Part shown: positions 53,742-64,000 of the stretch, piece after piece
Numbering within the stretch: the stretch's first letter is position 1
Layout of the letters: each line of letters opens with the position of its first letter
Assembly (NCBI GenBank): GCA_002245135.1
Contig: NGBS01000324.1
Span: 1-64,000 of the forward strand
DNA length: 64,000 nt
Origin: Proteromonas lacertae
Taxonomy: Eukaryota; Sar; Bigyra; Opalinata; Proteromonadidae
Reading direction: 5' to 3'
Translations under genes and position numbers: made by a program
Notes under the pieces: generated by a model
What the model saw: the letters and a program-made list of their open reading frames with translations, nothing else
Told to the model about the DNA's origin: nothing
The model's database searches: none

Positions 53742-54128
53742 AAAATAATAATAATAACTTCATTGTGTTTATACTCTCACTCCATCCTTTTTAGCTTCCA
53801 TACCTCCTTTATCAACTTCTTTCTTCACTTCTTTATCTAATTTGTTCTGCTTCTTCTTTCTACTTGTAGCTTTTTTAACTGATATTTTTTCTACAAATCG
53901 ACAATAAACACATCCACAAACTATCAATAATACAGCTACACCTGCTATTACAAGTCCTATTATCAAACCTACATTTGTTCCACTTCCACTATCTTCGGCT
54001 GGTACATAAGAAGTTGGATGAATCAATTCACCTGTTGAATAAACTGAAATTAAATCTTGAGAGAAGAATCCATTGTAATTATTCACTATATAACTGTTCA
54101 TTTGTCTTTGATATTCTTGAAAGTTTTT
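53742..54128. repeat. Inverted repeat B, second copy
   Basis: Reverse complement of 41723-42109. Its left end is 94 bp past the Exo84 stop and its right end adjoins a 417-bp unrelated stretch. Together with arm A it forms the right-hand inverted copy of the left side of the window. Confidence 0.93.
53769..54128 (-). pseudogene. 3' fragment of giant gene 2 (C-terminal about 115 codons)
   Basis: On the minus strand the last roughly 115 codons of giant protein 2 are repeated, including the single membrane helix (residues around LIIGLVIAGVAVLLIV) and Lys-rich tail, with the stop codon. There is no signal peptide, start or ectodomain; the homology ends inside a codon context at 54128. It is a truncated copy made by the rearrangement, not an independent gene, though an upstream fusion transcript cannot be excluded. 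Confidence 0.88.
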
Positions 54129-54545
54129 ATAATGCCACGAAACTTGATCTTTTATTCAAAGTTCCTAATTGTAAAGTCTGCTATCTATAGCTATATCCAT
54201 TTGTTTGTTTCATTACAAGGACTACATTATCTGTTGATAAAAGAAGTATAAGGTGGAGGTTATGAAATTAACTGAATTGATCACTGGTATTATTACATTT
54301 TCTTTAAAACTACAACAAATTGAATTACATATTAATAAAATTTTGTTTTAACATCGTAAAGAATAACGCATTATTTTAATGTGTTTTATACTAGAAGTGC
54401 TAAGTTATATTAATAAACAACTTTGCTATAAGTAAAAACTTAAATAATCACAATTATTCAGGGTTAAATATTAATAAAAAGAATTATTTAATTGAGAAGT
54501 CGTAGTGACAATATAATATTATTATAAAATCTTGATTAAGTTATT
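54129..54545. other. Unrelated 417-bp filler at the deletion junction
   Basis: This stretch sits between the two blocks copied from 41.7-42.1 kb and 1-9.6 kb. I could not match it by eye to anything else in the window. It is AT-rich, has no long ORF, no obvious terminal inverted repeats and no flanking direct repeats I can see. It may be a remnant of mobile DNA or of the sequence originally present at this site. Confidence 0.6.
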
Positions 54546-54774
54546 AAAAGTAGATATTATTGAGAATTCAACACAAAATCAAGTGATTAGATGCATAAAT
54601 GTTGGTATGATGGGTAATAGGAATTTAGTTGCTGAAAGCGAAGATGTAGTGGTAAAAGGAGATAGAAATCAAATAGTAAGTAACAAATCAGTGAATATTT
54701 TTGGTAAGACAAACGAATGTAAAAGAAATAAAGAGATATTTTATTCTAGTCTTAACGATAATGTCCCTCATTAA
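54546..54774 (+). pseudogene. 3' fragment of the Hsp110-like gene (last about 75 codons)
   Basis: Copy of 9341-9569, reading on the plus strand to the same stop codon. It codes the end of the solenoid-like repeat domain with a few substitutions (for example I to V near NQI and T to P in the last residues). The ATPase and linker regions are absent. Substitution density is visibly higher than in the sushi-type gene further right in the same arm. Confidence 0.88.
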
Positions 54775-54848
54775 TATAATTTATTTATATATGCCATGCA
54801 GATAAATGTCGAATTTTTTGAAAATACTAGTCGTTTTGTGTACACAAT

Positions 54849-57800
54849 ATGATTTTCGTTTTCATTTTAATTTTAACAGTTGTTGGTATAATTCATATTT
54901 GATATTATTGTTTAATATAGGGTCTTTTTGTCCAGAGTTAAAGAATGATTCATATGCCCATTGGCATAAAGCATATGAAGGAGTTGTTTACGCGAAGTGT
55001 TTCGATGGTTATCGAAGTCATGGACCCAATGGAATGCCATTTCGAGAGTGTATAAACGATACTTGGCAGCCAATTGTTCTTCCTTGCCAAAAGTATGAAA
55101 AGAGAGAAATGGATGATTCTGCTGATTGTATATTTTGTGTTATTTATATAAATATTACAATAGGGCCACCGCGTCTTCAAATAGACTTAGATGATATGAA
55201 ATATGAAAGTTTTAACAATACAATCAAGTATTCTGGTGATGTACATGTGAGTGATCCTGATGGATGTTTATTTGCTGAATTATTTGAAAGATCCTACAAT
55301 AATACAATTTTCATTCAGTATGGATTAAGTGGACAAACATATCCAATAAGTGATAGAGATATTCATATCATTAGTACTGCATATTGTTTTCCAGATCATA
55401 AGACAACTTTCCATATTGACGCTATTGTTTCACCAGAACCAACTTACCCTTATTTCTTTGTGAGATTATGTCCACAATCTGATTGTCAAGTGAATGCATC
55501 CTATGTTGTAACTCGTATATAATATTCATATAATAAAACTTATAGAAATTGCTTGTCTTCCAATAACTGAAGCAAATGCAACTCATAATGCAATGGTAGG
55601 TGGTGAAGCTTCAATAGGTGAATGTGCTGAATTTTATTATTATCCAATAGAGGGTCAGAATCCTGAAAGAAAATGTGGACCTGATTTGATATGGGGTGAA
55701 CCTGATACAAAGTGTAAAGAGTTAAGTATATATTCATATATTAATAATGCATTATTATTCAAATAGATCGTCCTAAAGTAACAATAGATTATTCTCATCT
55801 TTTAATATCTTATGATAATCAAATCCATTATAGTGGTTATGTTACAATAACAGCAAAAGAATGTTTGCCACATTCAATTGAAAAAGTATTTATTTACTAC
55901 ACAGCTAATCGTATAGCTGTAACTGGTATAAATACAAATGAATTTATAACTGATTATTGTTGGCCTAATAACAGGGTTGTAGTGAATATAACAAGAATGG
56001 ATGTTCCAAATGATTATACGATATTTTCAATAGGAGGATTTGGTAATAAAAAAAGAGAAAGAAAATCATTTTTAGAATCATTCAGTATCGTTTGTGAAGA
56101 AAAGAATTTCAATCATGTTACAATGGAAAGATCATTTAAAGGTATAGGATATGGAAAATGTGATGAAAGGTATAAATGGAAAGAAGATTTCAAAAGACCA
56201 CAAACAATTTGTAATGGAGAGAATCAATGGGTGGAAAATATAAAATGTGATTATTTTAGTATATTTTACTATAGTTATTAATTAAATAGAACCAGTAATG
56301 AATTATACATTCCAATTAGAATTTAGTGATGATGATAAATATGTATGGGGAGATGCATTAATTGATTCTGTAATATGTTCAAAAGAATCACATACATTTC
56401 CTAAATATTTGTATTTACGATATTGTTATAATAATGATCGTTGGATTTATTTAGATAATATACCTTCATGTCAATTAGAAAGACCATATAGGTTAATGAT
56501 TCCAACAATGACAGGTCTTAATTTTATGGAATTTGAAGTGTCATATGATGGTGGTAATAATAATAATAATTGGTTTGAGAGAAAGAAAAGTATGAATATT
56601 ATGATAATTATTTCAAATAGTTTGGGTTTTTTGTTTAGCAGAGAATAAAGAGAATATCAATTGGCCTAAAACGAGATACACTGATGATGCTATTTTATAT
56701 GATTATGAATGTCCATTATTTCATAAATATGAAGGAGAATCAATAGATAATGGTGATACAATTATTCGTAACTGTTCTCAAAATGGATGGAATAATAATG
56801 ATCATAAATGTGTTTATGTTAAACCAAGTATAATAATATTTATGATTATATTATTATTGAATAGAATTTGGGATGGAAATTAATAATATCACAATTTGGA
56901 ATGACAATCCAAATTACATAACATACACTAGAGTTGAATATAATGTAACTGTGTATGATGAAAATGAATGTGTAGCTAAAAAGCCAGAGAAATTAATATT
57001 CAGAATATATATGTGGGAAAATGGTTATTGGTCACATAATGAAGATAAAGAAATAGATTACTGTTTTCCTGATGAAGGATTAATTGTAACTGGAGGAACA
57101 GGAAGAAATAGGCCAAGATATTTTAAATTGGAATTATTTAATTTACAGAAGAATATTCAATACTATGAGTATCAAGAATGTATGATTATAATATTTCATT
57201 GTATTTTTATTATTTTAATTAGGGATTTCATGTCTTGAAATTGATGATAATAACAATCATTTTCATTGTCCATTTACAATAAAAGGTAAAACAGCTAAGT
57301 GTTGGTGTGATCCTTTATATGAATATCAAGTACCAGGACAATATTTTTACAGAAACTGTACAAATGGTGTAAGTTTTGATCCAGCAGATCAAAAATGTGT
57401 TTGGAGTCCTCCTGATCTAAAAATTAATATAACACAATTAGATTTTTCTTTGGATTATTATTATGGATATGTGAAAGGTAATTTGATAATTAATGATTTA
57501 TCACCAGTTCCTAAATTGTTTGCAGAAAAGTTTGTGTATATTTTAGCATGTTGGACTGATAAAGAGATTGATTTTAATAAAAATCAGGATTGTAGATGGG
57601 CTGAGAATAGATATGTGAGAAAATTTGATTATCCATTTGAGAATAATACATTAGTTATTCCTATCAATCTTAATAGTTATTTTATTAATATGACTCACTT
57701 TACAATAATGATTTCTCGAAATGATAATGGCAGAGATTTATCTAGAGATAGAATGTATGATTACTATCATAAAAGTATATATATTTTGTTTTATTTCATT

Positions 57801-60800
57801 TTTATTTATATAGTTGATCATTGTCAAGCTCAAACTCTATTAGATGGTTCATATGTTAAATATCCAGCATCTTATCCAGGAATAATAAACTCAACATGTA
57901 GTGCTTTCTTTATACCAATGCCAAATGTTACTTTTACAAGAGAATGTAAAGCAGATGGTTTTTGGGCTGATAATGAAGCTAAATGTTGGTTAGGACCAAG
58001 TGATGGTTCTGGAGAAAAATGTATTTATATATATATATATATATATATTTCTATTTTCAATAGTGGATCGATTTATAATAGATATATCAAATTTAACATT
58101 TTCATGGAAAGATAAAAATAGAAAAGGACTAATTTTAAATGGTGTGTTTACTGTAACAGATATATTAAATGGAAGTTGTGCTTTTTGTCCAGATGATGTT
58201 ACACTACAATATGGATTTACAACAACTCTAGGTGATATATTCTATGGAAATAATGTTAGAAATTATAAATATCCTCTTATAAATAATTCTTTTACTGTTG
58301 ATCCACCAAATGAACAATATCCATTTGTTGATGATTCTTTTTTATACATATTTTATGTTCAAATATGTATTGGAGAAGAAGGAGGTAGTTTATGTTCACT
58401 TGCTTTATCTCGTGTGAATAAAATAATAGGTTGTGCTACTAAAATTTATAATGAAATCCGTTTGCCATATATATTAATGGATGAAAATGTTACTTATGGT
58501 TATTGTCCTGAAATATGGGTATATTCACAAGGCTTTCAACCGATAAAAGAATGTGGACCAGATGGTCAGTTTTTAGATATGCATCCAGATATTGAATATT
58601 GCTATTATGATGAACCAATTAGTATTCAATGGGATGTAAAAATGTATTTAATTGAAAATGACTATTTCAGAGTTGAAACTAATTATTGGGTAAGAGATAA
58701 ACATGCTTGTAATTATACAAGACCATATAACAGTTACCGTACAATGGATTTAGTAGGCAAACCAGGTGATGATTATTATTATTGGTATAGCAATAATTAC
58801 CCTGCAGTGTGTGGAGAAGGTCATAATTATACTCATCAATATCATAGACATCGTATTGATACGTATAAGAGAAGTAGTTACTGGGCATATAAAGTTGTTA
58901 GGGCAAAAATAATTACTAATTACAAAGGTATAATTTGGGATAAAGATAGGCAGTTGTATCTTTATCAGAATTATTATGGTTGTCCTCATTACGTTGTGAA
59001 TAGAATAACATTCAATTTTGGTAATAACTCAGAATATAGAACAGGAGATTGTGAATATTTCTCCAATGTGTATGGAAGTTCAGAAAAACCAAAACTTCAA
59101 TGCCTTGGTGATAAATGGGAAGAATTTAACACAAATATTTCATGTAAGTTTGAAGAAAAGCATTTCGAAATTGAAGTAGTAGATTATGCAGCATCAGTGA
59201 CAGAAGATGATTTAGCAAATTTGAATATTACATTGAAATTGATAGATCATGATAATTGTGGCATTTGATTATAAACCAGATTATTTAAAATTAGAATATG
59301 AAATAGGTGAAAATCGATGGTATTATAATCACAGTACAATTGAAGATGTAAGTTATTGCTTTGAGAATGGAGAAACAATAATTAATATTTATAATCTCAC
59401 AGCAAACAATACAGAAGAAATAGATTTTAAAGTTAGATTATGGTATGATAATACCACAATGGTTTTAGCCAGTTTTAGAAGGAGTATATATTTCTATTGT
59501 TATATTTTATAATAGGATATTGGTGTCCATTTTCTACATATAATTATGTAAGATGGGATAAAAGTCCATTTGGAGTTGTTCAAGGTTATTGTCAGCCATT
59601 CTTCAAGAATTCTTCTGATGCTGTTTTAACAAGAACATGTAGAAATGATGGTAATTGGGAAAATGATTATGTATCTGGTTGTTTAGAATTGGATTTACCA
59701 TATTTTTCATTAGAATTTATTAACTTTGAAGGTATGTGGGTAAATGAAACTACAGGTCATTATAATATGTCATTTTCAGTTCATATTGTAAATACACTTT
59801 GTAGAATTATACCAAATTATGGTCATATTAGATTTGCATATACATTTTATGATTCTGATGAAATGGAAAGTTTTCAATTACCATATGTTAATACAAGTAT
59901 ATGTAATACAAAAGCCAGTTATAGCTATACAATATTTGCAGATATACCTCCATCTATAAAATCAAATTATACACTTCATGCCAAAGTGTGTTTTGCAACA
60001 AAATATGAAATATGTGTTCATCCCAGAACTGAAGATGATGTTTGTATATTTATTATTCTTTTTTATTTTATTATTTAATAGTAATAAGATGTATTGGAGA
60101 TGAAGAATACAATGCAACTTGGCCAAGTCAATTGGTTGGATTTAAAAGCGAATGGTACTTGTATTGAAGATCATGTATATGATGGACTTGATTTATATCC
60201 ATCAAGAACTTGTGGTGCTAGAAATAAATGGACAAAACCAAAATTACCATGTCGACCAATGGTTACACCTACTTTTGAATTTGATTTTAGTCATGTTACA
60301 ACCTACTTAGAAAGTGATGATAGAACTGTTTCATTGAATGGCACAATATTTGTTAGAGATTTGAATTTATGTGAAAAATATAAACCATATGTTTATCTTC
60401 AGTATTATATATCTGGTAAAGAAAATGATTATGGAGATGATATATGGAGAGTAGACTATTGTTTTAAGAATAATGTTTTTGCAATTGATTATATAGATTT
60501 TCAAGAGATTGATGTTCTATATTTCAACGCTAGAATCTGTATTGATGATATTGTGAAGAAGTAATTCAAACATACAGTCAATTTTTATTTTGTACAGCTG
60601 ATTATTCATATGAGAATATTGTTTGGCCAAATTCTGTTCCAGGTAATTATACAAAACCATGTGGTGAACCATCTGGTTGGTTAGGTCCAGAAGAATTTCC
60701 AACAAGAGAATGTTATAGAAATGGAACATGGTCAAAATTGCCATATACATGTTATTTACCAAATCATTGGTGTCAAGCTGTTACAAGAGATAATGCGATA

Positions 60801-63800
60801 TGGCCATTATCAATTCCAAAGATTTCATATGGTCGATGTATTGATAATTATGTGAGTGTTGGACCAAATGGCAGACCAATGAGATTATGTACTGAAGATG
60901 GTCAATGGAGTACATTATACTATCCTTGTTATACAAATGATGTGAAATATGTAAAGATATCAATAAAATATGTTGATAGTACAATTGAGAATAATAGATT
61001 CCATGTGAATGGTAAGATTCAAATGGTATATACTAATGATACATGTCGTTCAAATGGTGATTATTTGAATATATTATTAAATGCAACAGGAAAATTTGGT
61101 GTAGTTGATCCAAGTTATTATGAATTAGGATCAATTCTATTCAAATGTTCACTTGGTGTTATTTATGAAGCTGATTTACCTGATTCTATTTATTTGAATC
61201 CTCCAGATAATGAAATTGAAATAGCTATTAATTTAGATGATGGTGTATTAGACAAAGATAGTAAAATATTAGGTTGTTCTAAAGATGAATATTTAAATTC
61301 ATTTTGGAATACTTCTCATTTTGGTATATCCTATGGAACATGTGATGAAGGATTTATGTCTGATGGTGTTAATGGTAAACCTTCTCGATTGTGTAATAAT
61401 GATGGCAAATGGGGATCTGAAGTGAATGATACATGCTATAAACCAACATATCAAGATTTAAAGTTTAATTTTGAGTATATGTCTAAATTTGTTGATGATG
61501 ATACAAATTCCTTCTGTGTTTCTAATTTCATAATGTTTGATCATGTAGGATTATGTCCAGAAGCAGAGAAAGTGTTTGAATTACAATTGTTTTATAGATT
61601 TGGGTAATGAAACAGTAGATAAACAATATGGAACACAAACTGTGGAGTATATATGTGAAGATACAATAAGATTTTATTCACCAGATGTTTGTATTTATTC
61701 ACATTCATCCAACAATATAACATTTACATTATATGCAGATGGAAATCCATCCATCAATACAAATGTAATAATAGGTTGTGCAGAGATAAAAGAAGGTCGT
61801 AATAATTGGTATTCATCATTAGTTGATATACAAGAAGGTTTTTGTGATGAAGGTGGTTATATATCTGAAGGTATAACAGGTCGACCAATTAGAGAATGTC
61901 TAAGTAGTGGTGAATGGGGACCTATTTCTTACCAATGTATTTTACCTGAGTATAAATTCTATACAATCAATGTAACTGATTCATTTGTGAAAGCTGTAGA
62001 AGATGAGTTTTGTTTAGTTACTATTGATGTTAATTATTTTAAAGAAGATTGTAATGGAACAGTTTATAATTATGCAAATCTACTATTCTTTCCATCAAAT
62101 ACAACAACCAACTTAGAATTCTATAACAATTTTACATTTAATTGTTTAGCATCAAGGAATTATCATATAAAACCAGATGGTGATGCTTGTATAAGTGGAA
62201 AGTATAATAAAGTAACATTATGGTTATATAATGATATTGATTATATAATGAATACAACTGTAGATACTGGTTGTCATATTCAGTCATTATCTCATGCTTA
62301 TTTTAATAATTCAATATTTGATCAAGAAATAGAAGGAGTATGTGAAGAAACATATTTAGCAATGAGTGAAAATAGCAAACCAAAAGCGAAATGTCAAAAT
62401 AACAAATTGTTAACAATAATTGACACTTGCTATGCTGATGATTTTTACACTAGTCGAATGGATGTAAATGATTTAGAAGTCTCAATAGCATATGATAGTA
62501 AATTCTGTATAAATAAAGAGATTCATATTTCAATTGAAGATGAATGTCGTGATCCACAAGCACCAATAAAATTGCAACTATTCTATGAAGTAGAGAAAGG
62601 CGAATTAATAAAATATAGTGATATTGATTATAAATGTGAAACATCTCAACTAATAAGTAATTTATGTTTCAATTCATCAATTTACAATGAAATCAAATGG
62701 TTTTTGTATTATGAAGATGAATTATTAGATAATAAGACAATGATATTAGGATGTAAACCATATAGAAGAGAGAGATTTGAATTACCAAGTAGTACATTTG
62801 GTTATAATGTCAGTAGTTGTTCAGAAGGATATGTATATAAAGGAGAAGAGGATAAACCAAAAGGTATTTGTAATAAAGATGGTGTATATGAGAATGTCAC
62901 TTCCAAATGTTTTATACCAACATATATGGATACAAAATTTGAGTTAAAGAATCTGACTGTTTCATTACCTGTAGATATTAATAACACCTTCTCAGTAGGT
63001 GGAATGTTTGTTTACAATTCGAAATGGTTTATGTGATAATGTGAGTGTTGAATTGAGTTTGTCAATTTATTATCAATATGAAGAAAGTGATGATGAAGAG
63101 ACTTATTTCTTTTCAAACTTTACCTATCATTGTAGTGAAGGTGTTATATCAACTCATAGATTTACAGATCCTTTAATGGTGAATGGTAGTTTATATAACA
63201 ATATAACCCTTGTTAAGATATGAAGATACATTAATTAGCAAAAGCAGTTTAGTATTAGGATGTAAAGCAACAGAAGATGAATCAAGTATTTGGGAGAATT
63301 CATTATTAGGTGATGAAATAAATGGAACATGTAAAGAAGGATATGAACTTGAAAATCAGTTAATTCCACCTTGTCGTGTATGTCATAGAAATGCATCTTA
63401 TGGTTATATAATGAATGAATGTCGAAAGATATCCTTACAAAACAAAAGAACAGTCTTCCATTAATAATTGGATTATCTTTAGGATTTTTCTTTTTATTAT
63501 TATTGCTGTTATTGCTGTTAATGTATGTTTATAAGAAATATCGAGATAGTCAAAAAGAAAAAGCAATGAAAACAGTTATACCATCAGATGCTGATATTTC
63601 GTTTAGAACATTACCAAGTAGTGATAGTATTGCATTTAACAAATCAAATTCTTCATCATCAGATGATGGTAATTCAAAAGCATTAACTCCCACATTATTT
63701 ACTAATCCTGTGAAAATGCAAAATAAGAGAAATATACAATTAAAACCAATTGAAAAGCAGAATAAACCAGTGTTAACTTATGTTCCAAAGAAAATGCATT

Positions 63801-64000
63801 TGATACATTTATGTCAGCTAGAAATGATACTACTGTAAATGAAAGTGATTTAACATTGAAAGTTAATAATAATAATGAAAAAGAAGATGAATTTGAATAT
63901 AAACAATGTAAATCACAATAATTTCAATTCAATAATAATAGTAATAATAAGAGCGAAAGTGAAAGTGAAAGTGGTAGTGAAAGTGATAATTCTACTACAC
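54849..64000 (+). CDS. Giant sushi-module type I membrane protein, right-arm copy (frame broken, 3' end off the window)
   Basis: Start ATG at 54849, with the same exons as the left copy (first introns 54886-54920, 55128-55163, 55515-55545, 55726-55766, 56259-56289 and so on to 60044-60081). Signal peptide, the sushi-like/beta alternation, the membrane helix (about 63450-63520) and the start of the cytoplasmic tail are present. The frame is broken by an extra C at 59262, an extra T in 60141-60143, a missing T at 60551, an extra G in 61602-61604, an extra T in 63011-63013, a missing AT after 63210 and a missing A at 63791-63794. At each of these the left copy keeps the frame, except that at the 61.6-kb site the left copy has its own nearby deletion. 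If the indels are assembly errors this is a full second gene; if real, it is a fresh pseudogene. The coding differences from the left copy are few. Confidence 0.8.

Larger units (their letters stand above)
54546..64000. repeat. Right arm of the large inverted repeat (arm A')
   Basis: Reverse complement of 9569-1. The first 0.9 kb carries several substitutions and a diverged 50-bp patch just upstream of the sushi-type gene. From about 55.5 kb on, differences are almost all one-base indels. The arm continues past the right edge of the window. Confidence 0.95.

Noticed and set aside
54057-54251. Small plus-strand frames at 53975-54251
   Set aside because: They start in antisense of the giant gene 2 fragment and run into the 417-bp filler; no domain and no start context.
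1-64000. Simple fold-back (hairpin) read artefact as the explanation of the inverted repeat
   Set aside because: A plain hairpin artefact would give continuous homology. Here there is a 32-kb deletion, a 417-bp filler, a diverged promoter patch and several substitutions, so at least two distinct sequences exist; a haplotype join remains possible.
1-64000. Prokaryotic features, CRISPR arrays, insertion sequences, rRNA or tRNA genes
   Set aside because: None seen. No regular short repeat-spacer arrays, no transposase frames, no cloverleaf-like tRNA sequence in the intergenic gaps I read, and gene structure is clearly eukaryotic.

Overview
The window is nuclear DNA of an AT-rich, gene-dense single-celled eukaryote. 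The evidence is a set of eukaryote-only cellular genes (AP-4 epsilon adaptin, the exocyst subunit Exo84, a Sac3/GANP mRNA-export factor, an Hsp110-like chaperone) and spliceosomal introns in nearly every gene. I could place 40 introns in one copy of each gene. All begin GTAT, 39 end TAG (one ends AAG), and they are only about 25-49 nt long. The code looks standard: CAA/CAG and TGG are used normally, and TAA and TGA act as stops. I cannot name the species. Intron style and gaps of about 80-200 bp suggest a compact protist genome.

Layout. 1-9258 (-): the 3' three quarters or more of a very large multi-exon cell-surface gene with about 17 four-cysteine sushi-like modules alternating with a beta-rich domain, then one membrane helix and a cytoplasmic tail running off the left edge. 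9341-13825 (-): an 11-exon Hsp110/Hsp70-like protein with a C-terminal repetitive, beta-helix-like domain. 13976-15028 (+): a GT31-type glycosyltransferase. 15125-28686 (-) and 29791-42082 (+): two head-to-head giant type I membrane proteins (about 4509 and 4083 aa). They share signal peptide, PA14-like, He_PIG/Ig-like, jelly-roll, discoidin-like and sushi-like modules, one membrane helix and a short basic tail. 42280-43539 (-): IQ/EF-hand/zinc-finger protein. 43711-46249 (+): AP-4 epsilon. 46362-51425 (-): Sac3/GANP. 51513-53647 (+): Exo84. 53742-64000: a second, inverted copy of part of the left side.

The large-scale structure is the main surprise. Right of Exo84, the sequence is the reverse complement of 42109-41723, then about 417 bp of unrelated sequence, then the reverse complement of 9569-1. 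The right side is thus an inverted copy of the left side that lacks about 32 kb (Hsp110-like gene, GT31 and both giant genes, leaving only 3' stubs). The two arms flank an 11.6-kb core of four housekeeping-type genes. Both arms carry single-base indels in homopolymers that break the frame of the sushi-type gene. At nearly every break the other arm is intact, which points to unpolished sequencing errors in a duplicated region or to very young pseudogenes.

Working together: the three giant surface genes each have a phase-1 intron in or just after the signal peptide, and the sushi-type gene has only phase-1 introns and symmetric exons, as expected from module (exon) shuffling. The GT31 enzyme sits among them and could decorate such proteins (inference). 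AP-4 and exocyst subunits act in membrane traffic, but their closeness to the surface genes may be chance.
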